DNA from: JACVRW01 sp963739095
Lineage (GTDB): Bacteria > Actinomycetota > Thermoleophilia > Solirubrobacterales > Thermoleophilaceae
Assembly: GCA_963739095.1 (NCBI GenBank)
Contig: CAVTZF010000005.1
Coordinates: forward strand, 49,509 to 113,508
DNA length: 64,000 nt
Reading direction: 5' to 3'
In this document: positions 8,420 to 16,851 of the stretch, one piece after another
Layout: each line of letters begins with the position of its first letter
Position numbering within the stretch: position 1 is the stretch's first letter
Translations under genes and position numbers: made by a program
The notes under the pieces: model-generated
The model's input: only the letters and a program-made list of their open reading frames with translations
Told to the model about the DNA's origin: nothing
The model's database searches: none

Positions 8420-8664
8420 CCGAGCTTCGACATCACCAGGTCGACGGCCTGCCGGACGGTCTTGACGCCCTCCATGTCCTCGCCCTTGAGCTGCACGCCG
8501 TAGTCGTCCTCGACGATCTGCGCGAGCTCGACGAGGTCGAGCGAATCTACGTCCAGGGCCTCGAACTCGGCGTCGGGGCCGATCTGGTCCGGCTCGGCGC
8601 CGAACTCCTCGAGAGCCTGGAACACCCGGCTCTCGATCTCCTCACGTGTAGCGGTAGCTGCCAT
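8416..8664 (-). CDS. acpP: Acyl carrier protein
   Basis: An 82-aa acidic four-helix carrier. The phosphopantetheine Ser is in the signature LDVDSLDLVELAQIVEDDYG (Ser near residue 41). It carries the growing acyl chain between the Fab enzymes encoded around it. A GGAAGAG ribosome site precedes the ATG at 8664; the gap to fabG upstream is 32 bases, the longest within the operon, which fits the high level of AcpP usually needed. Confidence 0.97.
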   Translation of the reverse strand: MAATATREEIESRVFQALEEFGAEPDQIGPDAEFEALDVDSLDLVELAQIVEDDYGVQLKGEDMEGVKTVRQAVDLVMSKLG

Positions 8665-8696
8665 CTCTTCCTTTCGTTCGTAAAGACCGCCGATGA

Positions 8697-9431
8697 TCAG
8701 GCGGTCATCCCTCCATCAACCGTCAGGCACACGCCGGTTACATAGCCGGCGCCGTCCGACGCCAGGAAGCGCACGCACTCGGCGACGTCCTCCGGCGTTC
8801 CCGGCCTGCGGGCGGGCACGTGCTCGAGCAGGTTCTCGGCGATGCCCTCGGTCATGTCTGTCTCGATCAGCCCGGGCGCGACGGCGTTCACCGTCACACC
8901 GCGGCGCGCGACCTCGGCGGCGACGGTCTTCGTCATCGCGATGAGCCCCGCCTTCGATGCCGCGTAGTTCGCCTGACCCGGGTTGGCCCGCTGACCGACG
9001 ATCGAAGCGATGTTCACTACCCGGCCATAGCGCGCCCGAATCATCGGCCGCAGCGCACGGCGGGTGAGCCGGAAGGCGGCCGACAGGTTCGTGTCGATCA
9101 CCTTCGCCCAATCCTCGTCGTCGATCTGCGGGGACAGCCCGTCCGCGCGCACGCCGGCGTTGTTCACCAGCACGAGCACGGGCCCGAACTCGTCCTCGAG
9201 CGTCTTGAAGAGCTGGTCGGCCGTCTCGAGGTCGGCGATGTCGCCCTGGAGCGCCTTCGCGCGACCCCCCGCGCTCGTGATCTCCTCGACCACGGCCTCG
9301 GCCGAATCGCTGTCGCTGCGGTAGTTCACGCCGACCGGCCAGCCCTCGCGGGCGAGTGACTTGGCGATCGCCGCGCCGATGCCGCGCGATCCGCCGGTGA
9401 CGAGGGCGCTTCCTTCTGGTCTGCCGTTCAT
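8697..9431 (-). CDS. fabG: 3-oxoacyl-[acyl-carrier-protein] reductase
   Basis: NADPH-dependent classical SDR that reduces 3-oxoacyl-ACP. The Rossmann motif ALVTGGSRGIGAAIAKS, the NNAG motif, and the catalytic Ser-Tyr-Lys (INIA..SIVG then QANYAASKAG) are present. The C-terminus VTGVCLTVDGGMTA is characteristic of FabG. The ATG at 9431 overlaps the fabH stop as ATGA and gives 244 aa; an ATG nine bases upstream would add MGA and is less likely. Confidence 0.96.
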   Translation of the reverse strand: MNGRPEGSALVTGGSRGIGAAIAKSLAREGWPVGVNYRSDSDSAEAVVEEITSAGGRAKALQGDIADLETADQLFKTLEDEFGPVLVLVNNAGVRADGLSPQIDDEDWAKVIDTNLSAAFRLTRRALRPMIRARYGRVVNIASIVGQRANPGQANYAASKAGLIAMTKTVAAEVARRGVTVNAVAPGLIETDMTEGIAENLLEHVPARRPGTPEDVAECVRFLASDGAGYVTGVCLTVDGGMTA

Positions 9432-10438
9432 GGCGCCCATTCGATCACCCCCGCGCCCCAGGTGAAGCCCGCGCCGAAGGCGGCGAGCAGGACGTTCATC
9501 CCGGGCTCGAGCATTCCACGGTTGCGGGCGTCCACCATCGCAATGGGAAGAGTCGCTGAAGAGGTGTTGCCGAAGCGGTCGATGCAGTCGATCACGCGCG
9601 ACTCGTCGAGGCCGAGCCGCTCGGCCACCGCGTGCAGGATGCGGATGTTGGCCTGGTGGAAGACGAACAGGTCGATGTCGTCGAGCTCGGTTCCGCTCCG
9701 CTCGAGCGCCTCCAGGGTCGCCTCCGACATGCGCAGGACGGCGGCCTTGAAGGTGTCGTGGCCCTGCATGCGGATGAGCTGCTCCTCGTGCGAGGCGCGG
9801 ATCGCGGGGCCGCCGCGACCGTCGCAGGCGAGCACGATGTCGCCGATCCAGCCGCCGGCGCCGTTGGCAGGGCCGACCACTGCGGCGCCCGCGCCATCGG
9901 CGAACAGAGCCGCGGTGCCGCGATCGGAGCTGTCGATGAAGCGGCTGAGAACGTCAGCCCCGATCACCAGCACGTGCTCGGCGCGACCGCCTTCGACCTG
10001 CGCCGCCGCCATCGAGAGCGCCGAGAGGAACCCGGTGCAGGCGGCGCCCAGGTCCATCGCGCCGGCACGGTGCGCGCCGAGCTCGCCAGCCACGAGCGGC
10101 GCCGCGTTCGGAAGGATCTCGTCCGGCGCGACCGTCGCAAGCAACACGAGGTCGAGGTCCGCGGCGTCCACGCCGGCCTCCTCGAGCGCGAGCCTGCCGG
10201 CCTCGGCGCCGAGGCTCATGACGGTCTCGCCCTCGGACACGTTGCGGCGCTCGTGAACGCCCGTGCGGTGGACGATCCACTGCTCGGTCACGCCCGCACC
10301 GGCGGCGACGACGTCATTGCCGACGACGTGGTCTGGGACCGCCCTCGAAATCGAGGCGAGCGACGCCGCGCGCAGCTCGCGCGGGCGTGCCGACGCGCGG
10401 GTGGCGACGGCGGTCTGGCTGAAACGGCCCTCAGGCAT
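9428..10438 (-). CDS. fabH: 3-oxoacyl-[acyl-carrier-protein] synthase III
   Basis: Starts fatty acid synthesis by condensing an acyl-CoA with malonyl-ACP. The Cys-His-Asn triad is clear: AACTGFLSAL, LFVFHQANIRILHAV and DRFGNTSSATLPIAM. At 336 residues it is slightly longer than usual because of about 24 extra N-terminal residues rich in Arg and Ala. The primer (acetyl- or branched-chain acyl-CoA) cannot be predicted by eye. The start overlaps the fabD stop by 8 bases. Confidence 0.95.
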   Translation of the reverse strand: MPEGRFSQTAVATRASARPRELRAASLASISRAVPDHVVGNDVVAAGAGVTEQWIVHRTGVHERRNVSEGETVMSLGAEAGRLALEEAGVDAADLDLVLLATVAPDEILPNAAPLVAGELGAHRAGAMDLGAACTGFLSALSMAAAQVEGGRAEHVLVIGADVLSRFIDSSDRGTAALFADGAGAAVVGPANGAGGWIGDIVLACDGRGGPAIRASHEEQLIRMQGHDTFKAAVLRMSEATLEALERSGTELDDIDLFVFHQANIRILHAVAERLGLDESRVIDCIDRFGNTSSATLPIAMVDARNRGMLEPGMNVLLAAFGAGFTWGAGVIEWAP

Positions 10439-11354
10439 GCGCGGCCTCCGCGGCCGTGCGCGAGGGAGCGGGCTGGCCCGCGCCGGAGCGATCCTCTCCG
10501 GCCAGCGGCGCTTCCGCCTCGACGCCGTCGAGCGACTTGCGAACGAGGTTGGTGAGCACCTTGCCGGGGCCCGTCTCGACGAAGCGGCGAGCGCCGGCGC
10601 GCTCGAGCGAGCGCATCACGTCGAGCCAACGCACGGGGCGCGTGATGGCCTCGACCAAGCGGGCGGGGATGTCGTCGAACGGCTCAGCCGTCACGCAGGA
10701 GTAGACGGGCACGTTTGGAGTGCCGATCTCGGTCTCGTGCACGATCGCCCGGAAGGGCTCGACGGCCGGCTCCATCAGCGGCGAGTGGAAGGCGCCCGCC
10801 ACGGGCAGCCGCTTGGCGCGCACCTTGCGCTCGGCGAGCGCCGTCTCCGCCTCGTCGAGCGCGGCAGTGGCGCCCGAGAGCACGAGCTGGTCCGGGGCGT
10901 TGTCATTCGCGACCGACAGGCCGGTGGCCTCGGCGACCTCGTGGATCGGGCCGCGGTCGCCGCGGGCGCGCACGGCGATCATGCCGCCGTCGCCGGTCTC
11001 CTCCGCGGCTTCCTGCATGAGGCGCCCGCGGGCGGCGACGAGCCTCAACCCGTCCTCCGCGGAGATCGAGTCGGCCGCGACGAGCGCGGCGATCTCGCCG
11101 AGCGAGTGCCCGGCCATGAGCTCGGCGCTCGTGTCGGCGCGCAGCTGCTCGTAGCCGGCGAGGGCGGCACAGAAGATTGCGGGCTGCGCCCAGCGGGTGC
11201 CGTCGCCCGCGCGGTCGAAGAGGTCGTCGCCGACCTCGCGGAGCGCCAGCTCCAGCAGGTCAGGGCGATGACGCTCGACGCTTTCGCGCATGTCGGGCGT
11301 CTGGCTCCCCTGGCCGGGGAAGAGCAGCGTTGTTGTCATGGATGAATCACCCAT
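10431..11354 (-). CDS. fabD: Malonyl-CoA:ACP transacylase
   Basis: Loads malonate from CoA onto AcpP. In the 307-aa alpha/beta hydrolase fold the motifs are LLFPGQGSQTPDM, the nucleophile elbow LMAGHSLGEIAAL, the oxyanion Arg segment LVAARGRLMQ, and the catalytic His in VAGAFHSPLMEPA. It is the first gene of the FAS-II operon. A GGAGAAAGG ribosome site sits 9 bases before the ATG at 11354; a second ATG 15 bases later is possible. Ala/Ser-rich sequence at the C-terminal end is a likely flexible tail. Confidence 0.96.
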   Translation of the reverse strand: MGDSSMTTTLLFPGQGSQTPDMRESVERHRPDLLELALREVGDDLFDRAGDGTRWAQPAIFCAALAGYEQLRADTSAELMAGHSLGEIAALVAADSISAEDGLRLVAARGRLMQEAAEETGDGGMIAVRARGDRGPIHEVAEATGLSVANDNAPDQLVLSGATAALDEAETALAERKVRAKRLPVAGAFHSPLMEPAVEPFRAIVHETEIGTPNVPVYSCVTAEPFDDIPARLVEAITRPVRWLDVMRSLERAGARRFVETGPGKVLTNLVRKSLDGVEAEAPLAGEDRSGAGQPAPSRTAAEAAHA

Positions 11355-11405
11355 CTAATAACCCTTTCTCCGGCAGGACGTCACAGTTACCCGCCCGCCG
11401 AACCT

Positions 11406-11424
11406 ACCCCCCGCCTGGGGGGGT
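11406..11424. repeat. C-tract/G-tract hairpin in the fabD-GST divergent region
   Basis: ACCCCCC (11406-11412) pairs with GGGGGGT (11418-11424) around a GCCTG loop. Hairpins of the same C-run, GC loop, G-run design recur at 21416-21431 and 56952-56964. Here it lies between divergent genes, so it cannot simply be a terminator for either. A TAGCCT hexamer follows at 11429-11434, nine bases before the GTG of the GST gene, and would be its -10. Confidence 0.6.
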
Positions 11425-11443
11425 CCTTTAGCCTGCTCAGGCG

Positions 11444-12058
11444 GTGATCACCCTCTACCGAGCGCCGTTCTCCACCAATGTCGAGCGGGTTGCAATCGCG
11501 CTGGCGCTGAAGGGGCTCGAGGTGGAATCGGTCGTGATCTCGTACGACGACCGCTCCCCGGTGGTCGCCGTGAGCGGCCAGGGGCTCGTGCCGGTGATCG
11601 TGGACGACGGCGAGGTGGTTGCGGACTCGGTTCGTATCCTGCGCCACTTGGAGGAGCGCCATCCGGAGCCTCCGCTCTTCCCCGCCGAGCCCGCCAGTCG
11701 CGCTGAGGTCGACCTGTTCCTCGAGTGGTTCAACGAGGTCTGGAAGGTCGCGCCGAACGCGATGGAGGAGGAGCTCGAGAAGGAGGCGCCCGACGAGGCG
11801 CTCGTGGCGGGGCTGAGCGGGCGCATGCGAGCCACTCTGCCGCTGTTCGAGGGGTTGCTCGACGGCCGCGACCACCTCTTCGGCGAGCTGTCCGCCGCCG
11901 ACCTGGCCGCGTACCCGTTCCTCAAGTACGGCGCCGGCCGCGACCCCGCCGACGACGAGCTCTTTCACCGCCTGCTGGCCGAGCACTTGAAGCTCGACGG
12001 CAAATACCCGAGGCTGCGGGCATGGATCGCCCATATCGGCGGCTTGCCGCAGGTCTAG
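11444..12058 (+). CDS. Glutathione S-transferase-like protein
   Basis: 204 aa with an N-terminal thioredoxin-fold domain (ITLYRAPFSTNVERVAIALA, cis-Pro in GLVPVIVDDG, then DSVRILRHLEERHP) and an all-helical C-terminal domain. The start resembles the glutaredoxin/GST edge, with Ser in place of the Cys of glutaredoxins. Actinobacteria mostly use mycothiol, so the thiol used is uncertain, and any transferase activity is inferred only from fold. The GTG at 11444 is the first codon after a likely leaderless promoter. The 3' end overlaps the protease gene by 37 bases. Confidence 0.8.
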   Translation: MITLYRAPFSTNVERVAIALALKGLEVESVVISYDDRSPVVAVSGQGLVPVIVDDGEVVADSVRILRHLEERHPEPPLFPAEPASRAEVDLFLEWFNEVWKVAPNAMEEELEKEAPDEALVAGLSGRMRATLPLFEGLLDGRDHLFGELSAADLAAYPFLKYGAGRDPADDELFHRLLAEHLKLDGKYPRLRAWIAHIGGLPQV

Positions 12059-13716
12059 CCGCGCTCGTCCTGACCCTGGCAGCCGCGGACGCAGCGGCGG
12101 CGCGCGCGCCGAAGATCAGCTTCTACTTCGGCCTGGAGCGCCCCGAGGCGCAGGCGCGCAACGCGTTCACGGCCGTGAGCCAACCCGGCTCGCCGAACTA
12201 CCGGAAGTTCGTGGGCGTGCGCCAGACGGCGCGGCGCTACGGCGCGAGCCCAAGGACGATCAGGGCGCTCAAACGGCGCGCGCGGCGACATGGCCTGGTC
12301 GCGCAGATCGACCGCTCGGGCGTGTTCGCGCGGCTTACGGGAACCGTGGCAACGTTGGAGCGGACCTTCCGCGCACGGATCAGGTCCCAGGTCGACAACG
12401 ACGTCTTCGCGCGCACCTGGTTCACCCGCCGCAACCGGCCGCTGCGCGTCCCGCGCGACCTGCGACCGCTGGTGCGCGAGGTCGTCGGCGTGTACGCGCG
12501 CTCGACCAAGCTGCCCCGCGGCGGGCGCGGAGCGCGGGCGGCGCAGTCGCCGGAGCCGCTGCCACGCAACACCGGCACCTGGACCGGCGGCTGCAATGGC
12601 GCGCGTGTCACGGGCAGCTACAGCTACGGCCAGGTCCGGAGCGCCTACGGCGTCGACGTGCTCGGAACGGGCGCGGGCGCTTCGGCCGCGCTCATGAACG
12701 TCGGGGAGGGCGTACCCGCGAGCGACATCAGGTTCGGTGGCCGGTGCTTCGGGCTGCCGCTGATACGCCCACGCATACTCCTCACCGACGGCCAGGCACG
12801 CCCCTTCGGCTTCGGCTCGGAGGAGCCGCAGCTCGACCTCGCGATGACGCGCGGCATGGCGCCCGGCCTGCGCGCGCTCCAGTTCACGCAGGTGTGGCTC
12901 ACGCCCAACCTGTGGTTCCTCGGCCCCGGCCAGACGCTTGTGTCGGGGTCGCTGCCCGACTCCCTTTCGATCTCCTACGGCATCTGCGAACGCGACCTCC
13001 GCGGCAGGCGTGCGGGGCAGGCGGCGCGCTCGAGCGCCGACCTGTTCGACGCGCTGCTCGTACGTCTCGGCCTCGTCGGGGTCAGCGTCTTCGCCGCTGC
13101 CGGGGATTCCGGCTCGACCTGCAACGACGAGGACTTCGCGGGCATGGCCTTCCCCGCCTCGTCGCCCTATCTGACAGCGGTGGGCGGCACACGGATCGTG
13201 CTCGACCCGGCCAACGCGCGCGTCGACGAGGTCGTCTGGAACGACCTGCCGTGGATAGAGCAGCAGGACGGCGGCGGCGCCGGCGGCGGGGGTCTGGCGC
13301 AGTTCTCGTCGCGCCCGCCGTGGCAGGCCGGGCTGCCGGTGGCGGGCACGGGGCGCGCCGCTCCGGACGTATCCGCCCACGCTTCGCTCCTGCCGGGCTG
13401 GCCGGTCGCGCTCGGCGACAACTGGCTCGGGGTCGGCGGAACGAGCGCCGCCTCCCCGCTAACGGCGAGCGCCCTCGCGGTGGTCAGCGCACGGGAGCGG
13501 GCCGCCGGCCGGCCGCCCCTCGGCCCGGTGAGCGGGCTGCTCTACTCGCTCGCGCGCACGAACCCAGCTGTGTTCTTCGACATCGTCACGGGCAACAACG
13601 GCTTCGACCCGAAGGTCCCCGGGATCAACGCGGTGCCCGGCTACGACATGGCGAGCGGGCTCGGCGTCCCGCGCTTCGACCAGCTGGCGGGCGCGCTGCC
13701 GCCGCCCGCCCCCTGA
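12022..13716 (+). CDS. Secreted S53-family (sedolisin/kumamolisin) peptidase
   Basis: A 564-aa acid-type serine peptidase. The order is signal peptide (residues 1-27, Ala/Leu core ending AAADAAAARA), pro-kumamolisin activation domain (about 30-190, with SQPGSPNYRKFV), a short linker, then the catalytic domain. Catalytic Glu/Asp lie in EEPQLDLAM, the oxyanion Asp region is AAAGDSGSTC, and the Ser is in GVGGTSAASPLTAS. A Ca-site-like end, GYDMASGLGVPRFDQL, is also present. The ATG at 12022 is inside the end of the GST gene in another frame; it gives a proper signal peptide, whereas longer frames do not. It should be exported and self-processed. Confidence 0.9.
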   Translation: MDRPYRRLAAGLAALVLTLAAADAAAARAPKISFYFGLERPEAQARNAFTAVSQPGSPNYRKFVGVRQTARRYGASPRTIRALKRRARRHGLVAQIDRSGVFARLTGTVATLERTFRARIRSQVDNDVFARTWFTRRNRPLRVPRDLRPLVREVVGVYARSTKLPRGGRGARAAQSPEPLPRNTGTWTGGCNGARVTGSYSYGQVRSAYGVDVLGTGAGASAALMNVGEGVPASDIRFGGRCFGLPLIRPRILLTDGQARPFGFGSEEPQLDLAMTRGMAPGLRALQFTQVWLTPNLWFLGPGQTLVSGSLPDSLSISYGICERDLRGRRAGQAARSSADLFDALLVRLGLVGVSVFAAAGDSGSTCNDEDFAGMAFPASSPYLTAVGGTRIVLDPANARVDEVVWNDLPWIEQQDGGGAGGGGLAQFSSRPPWQAGLPVAGTGRAAPDVSAHASLLPGWPVALGDNWLGVGGTSAASPLTASALAVVSARERAAGRPPLGPVSGLLYSLARTNPAVFFDIVTGNNGFDPKVPGINAVPGYDMASGLGVPRFDQLAGALPPPAP

Positions 13717-14075
13717 TGGCGAAGTACACGGTCAACCCGGCCGGTGTGGAGAAGGCCAAGCGGCTGATCGAGACCCGCCAGTACGTGCTCCAGAGCGAGT
13801 GGGGCGAGGTCCAGCCGCGCGCGGCCGACGAGAACAAGTTCCAGGAGACGCACTCCTGGGACGAGTACGCCGAGTGGCACCTCGGGCTCACCGAAGGGGC
13901 GGCCGAGCACACAAAGGCCCGCTACGCGTTCGTGTACGGCGACTTTCGCCGCGTGCACCGCCTAGGGCTGATCGCCTGCCACTACCGCGCAGCGGAGTGG
14001 CGCCACAAGGAGATCGAGCTGGCAGCACACGAGCTGCTGCAGCTGCTCGACAAGAAGGCCGGTATCAGCGGTTGA
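13716..14075 (+). CDS. Conserved protein of unknown function, 119 aa
   Basis: A soluble, charged protein rich in Trp, Tyr and His. The ATG shares its A with the stop of the protease gene (TGATG). Distinct stretches are ETRQYVLQSEWGEVQPRAAD, SWDEYAEWHLGLTEGA and HYRAAEWRHKEIELAAHELL. I believe similar proteins occur widely in high-GC Gram-positives and other bacteria, but I know no function. No signal, membrane segment or metal motif is seen. It ends in an 11-base convergent overlap with pdhB, so the two 3' ends are antisense to one another. Confidence 0.8.
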   Translation: MAKYTVNPAGVEKAKRLIETRQYVLQSEWGEVQPRAADENKFQETHSWDEYAEWHLGLTEGAAEHTKARYAFVYGDFRRVHRLGLIACHYRAAEWRHKEIELAAHELLQLLDKKAGISG

Positions 14076-15084
14076 GCACGGAGCGCGCCGCCGCGGCGAT
14101 CCGCTCGGTCCCCGGCATCGCGGCGAGCTCGAGGTTCTTCGCGTAGGGGAGCGGCACCTCGGCCATGCCGACGCGCTCGACGGGGGCGTCGAGATCGTCG
14201 AAGCAGGCCTTGCCGATGCGGGCGGCGATCTCGGCCGTCACGCCGTAGCTCGGCCAGCCTTCCTCGACACACAGGGCCCGGTTGGTGCGCGCGACCGAGG
14301 CGGCCACCGTCTCGACGTCGAGCGGACGCAGCGAGCGCAGGTCGACGACCTCTGCGGAGATGCCCTCCTCGGCGAGCCGCTCGGCCACCTCCAGCGAGCG
14401 CGTGACCGCGTACGAGTGGGCGACGAGCGTGATGTCCGAGCCGTCGCGGACGACCTTGGCTCGCCCGATTGGCGTGACGTGCTCGGGATCGAGCGGCACC
14501 TCGCCCTTCTGCTTGTAGAGCGGCAGGTTCTCGACCACGAGGACCGGGTCCTCGTCGCGCACGGCTGCCTTCAGCAGGCCCTTGGCGTCGGCCGGGTTCG
14601 CGGGCGCCACGACCTTGAGGCCGGGCGTGGAGGCGAACCAGCCCTCGAGCGACTGCGAGTGCTGGGCGGTCAGCTGGTTGCCGGCGCCGTTGGGCGTCCG
14701 GATCACGAGCGGGCAGCGCACCTCGCCGCCGAACATCGCGCCGACCTTGGCGGCGTGGTTGATCACCTGGTCCATCGCCACCAGCAGGAAGTTGATGGTC
14801 ATGATCTCGACGATCGGGCGCTCGCCGAGCATCGCGGCACCGACGCCGGCGCCGACGAAGCCCTCCTCGGAGATCGGGGTGTCGCGCACGCGGTCCGGGC
14901 CGAACTCCTGCAGCAGCCCGGCGGTGACCTTGTAGGAACCCTCGAAGAGCCCGACCTCCTCGCCCATGATGAAGACGCGCTCGTCGCGGGCCAGCTCCTC
15001 GCGCATGGCGAGCCGCAGTGCCTCGCGATAGGTCATCACCTCGGTCGCGCCGGGTGCCGCGGGTGTGACGGTGGCGGTTGTCAC
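14065..15084 (-). CDS. pdhB: Pyruvate/2-oxoacid dehydrogenase E1 component, beta subunit
   Basis: 339 aa, pairs with the alpha subunit to decarboxylate a 2-oxoacid on thiamine diphosphate. The N-terminal domain has EALRLAMREELARDERVFIM and GEEVGLFEGSYKVTAGLL, with the Glu that activates the cofactor. IVEIMTINFLLVAMDQVINH and the C-terminal transketolase-like domain (VVDLRSLRPLD, CVEEGWPSYGVTAEI) follow. The N-terminus carries 16 extra residues rich in Thr and Ala. GTG 15084 overlaps the pdhA stop. No E2 or E3 gene is downstream; the next gene is convergent. Acetoin or branched-chain substrates cannot be excluded. Confidence 0.92.
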   Translation of the reverse strand: MTTATVTPAAPGATEVMTYREALRLAMREELARDERVFIMGEEVGLFEGSYKVTAGLLQEFGPDRVRDTPISEEGFVGAGVGAAMLGERPIVEIMTINFLLVAMDQVINHAAKVGAMFGGEVRCPLVIRTPNGAGNQLTAQHSQSLEGWFASTPGLKVVAPANPADAKGLLKAAVRDEDPVLVVENLPLYKQKGEVPLDPEHVTPIGRAKVVRDGSDITLVAHSYAVTRSLEVAERLAEEGISAEVVDLRSLRPLDVETVAASVARTNRALCVEEGWPSYGVTAEIAARIGKACFDDLDAPVERVGMAEVPLPYAKNLELAAMPGTERIAAAARSVLNR

Positions 15085-16154
15085 GAGCCGAGCCCCGCGT
15101 CGAAGACGAGCTCCTCCTCGCCGAAGGCACTGCCCGGGCGCATGCGCTCGAACTGCTCGGCGCTGCCGGGCGCATACATGGCGGCGGCGAGCCGGGAGAC
15201 GTCCGGCTCCGGGCTCGCGTCGGCGAACTCGACGGCGGCGCTCACGCGCTCGTCGGCGCGGCGGTCGACGTCCTCGAGCTCCGCATCGGAGACACCGGCG
15301 TCGCGCAGCTGCTCGCGCACCCGCACGATCGGGTCGGTCGACCGGCGCTCCGCGATCTCCTCACGCGTGCGGTAGGCGAGCCCCGCATCCGCGACCGAGT
15401 GGCCGCGGTAGCGGTAGGTCACGGCCTCGAGCACGGCCGGCCGGCGCTCCTCGCGGGCGCCGTCCAGCAGCCGCCGGCTCGCCTCTAGGACGGCGTCGAG
15501 GTCGTCGCCGTCGACGCGCTCGCCGTGCATGCGGTGCGCGCCGGCGCGCCGCCACAGCTCGGGCTCGGCCGAAGCGCGCCCGACCGAGGTGCCCATGCCG
15601 TACTCGTTGTTGACGATCAGGAAGACGACCGGCAGGTGCCAGAGCGCCGCCAGGTTCAGCGACTCGTGCCAGGCCCCCATGTTGACCGCGCCGTCGCCGA
15701 GCTCGCAGACGACCGCCTGGGAGCGGCCCTGGCGAACCAGGGCGAGCGCGAGCCCGGTGGCGACGGGCAGCTGGCCGGCGACGATGCCCCAGCCCCCGTA
15801 GAAGCCGCGCCCTACGTCCAGCAGGTGCATCGAGCCGCCGCGCCCATGGGCGCAGCCGTCGCTGCGCCCGAAGAGCTCGGCCATGACGGCGTCGGGCGAC
15901 ACGCCGCGCGCAAGCGCGAAGCCGTGGCAGCGGTAGCCGGTCACGAGCAGATCGTCGGGCTCGAGCGCCTCCACCACGCCGACGGTCGTCGCCTCCTGGC
16001 CCGACGAGAGGTGGCAGTAGCCACCGATCTTCGCCGCCTTGTACTGGCGCTCCGCCTCGGTCTCGAAGACACGGCTCAGCACCATCTCCTCGTAGAGGCG
16101 CATGCGTTCGTCTACGGGAAGCGCGTCCTTCTCAGTCGCACGGGCGACCGCCAT
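15081..16154 (-). CDS. pdhA: Pyruvate/2-oxoacid dehydrogenase E1 component, alpha subunit
   Basis: 357 aa. The thiamine-diphosphate motif GDGAVNMGAWHESLNLA runs into LPVVFLIVNNEYGMGT, and the phosphorylation-loop-like YRYRGHSVADAG is recognisable. GGYCHLSSGQEATTVGVVEA and HGRGGSMHLLD match PDH and acetoin-dehydrogenase alpha chains. I choose the ATG at 16154, which lies 2 bases past the gntR stop and has GGAGAG as ribosome site inside that gene. It is therefore co-transcribed with the regulator. Confidence 0.93.
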   Translation of the reverse strand: MAVARATEKDALPVDERMRLYEEMVLSRVFETEAERQYKAAKIGGYCHLSSGQEATTVGVVEALEPDDLLVTGYRCHGFALARGVSPDAVMAELFGRSDGCAHGRGGSMHLLDVGRGFYGGWGIVAGQLPVATGLALALVRQGRSQAVVCELGDGAVNMGAWHESLNLAALWHLPVVFLIVNNEYGMGTSVGRASAEPELWRRAGAHRMHGERVDGDDLDAVLEASRRLLDGAREERRPAVLEAVTYRYRGHSVADAGLAYRTREEIAERRSTDPIVRVREQLRDAGVSDAELEDVDRRADERVSAAVEFADASPEPDVSRLAAAMYAPGSAEQFERMRPGSAFGEEELVFDAGLGS

Positions 16155-16156
16155 CT

Positions 16157-16846
16157 CTAGCTCTCCTCGAAGTAGTCGGGGTGGGCAGCGCGAATCTGCG
16201 GAAGGCTCGAGAGCACCATTCGCAGGTGGTGCCGCAGCGTCTCCTCGGCCCGCTCGGCGTCGCCGTCTGCCACGGCGGCCACGACGGCGCGGTGTTCGGA
16301 AACCATCTCCGCGAGGTATCCGGGTTCGGGCAAGCTCAATCGCCGCACGCGGTCGAGATGGCCGTTCGCCCGCCGGCTGAGCCGCCAGGCGATGTCGCGG
16401 CCGCTCAGCTCGCAGAGGTTGCGGTGCAGCGCGGCGTCGAGCGAGTCGAACGCGTCGACGTCGCCCTGCTGCTCGGCGCGCTCCTGGGCGGCGAGGTTGG
16501 CCTGCAGCTCCTCGAGCTGCGCGGGCTTCGCGCGCTCGGTGGCGAGCCGGATGGCGCTGCACTCGAGCGCCTCGCGCACGAATGCGGCGTCGGCGATCGC
16601 CTCGTCCGAGATCAGCGTCACGAACGTGCCGAGCTGGGGAACGATCGCCACCAGCCGGTCGTCACGCAGGCGCGCAAGCGCCTCGCGGACGGGCGTGCGG
16701 CTGACTCCGAGCAGCTCGGCAAGCTCGTTCTCGGAGAGCTTGCGCCCGGGCTCGAGCTCCGCGCTCACGATCGCCTCCCGCAGTGCCGCGTACACCTGAT
16801 CGCGAGCTGCTGCGCCGCCCGCCCTCTCGCTCAGCAGGATTCGCAC
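16157..16846 (-). CDS. GntR-family (FadR subfamily) transcriptional regulator
   Basis: Likely local regulator of pdhAB. The N-terminal winged helix reads VYAALREAIVSAELEPGRKL then LSENELAELLGVSRTPVREA and ALARLRDDRLVAIVPQLGTF; the C-terminal FCD effector domain is all-helical, with AAFVREALECSAIRLATE, an Asp and His-rich core (DALHRNLCELSG) and SEHRAVVAAVADGDAERAEE. From the GTG at 16846 it has 229 aa. This start is preferred to ATG 16888, because the longer form would place its own operator and -10 inside the coding sequence. The effector is unknown; FCD proteins bind carboxylates, which fits a 2-oxoacid dehydrogenase operon. Confidence 0.88.
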   Translation of the reverse strand: MRILLSERAGGAAARDQVYAALREAIVSAELEPGRKLSENELAELLGVSRTPVREALARLRDDRLVAIVPQLGTFVTLISDEAIADAAFVREALECSAIRLATERAKPAQLEELQANLAAQERAEQQGDVDAFDSLDAALHRNLCELSGRDIAWRLSRRANGHLDRVRRLSLPEPGYLAEMVSEHRAVVAAVADGDAERAEETLRHHLRMVLSSLPQIRAAHPDYFEES

Positions 16847-16851
16847 GTCGG

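Noticed and set aside
11725..12021. N-terminal extension of the S53 protease through the GST gene
   Set aside because: The sequence is Arg/Gly-rich shadow of the GST frame and would bury the signal peptide.
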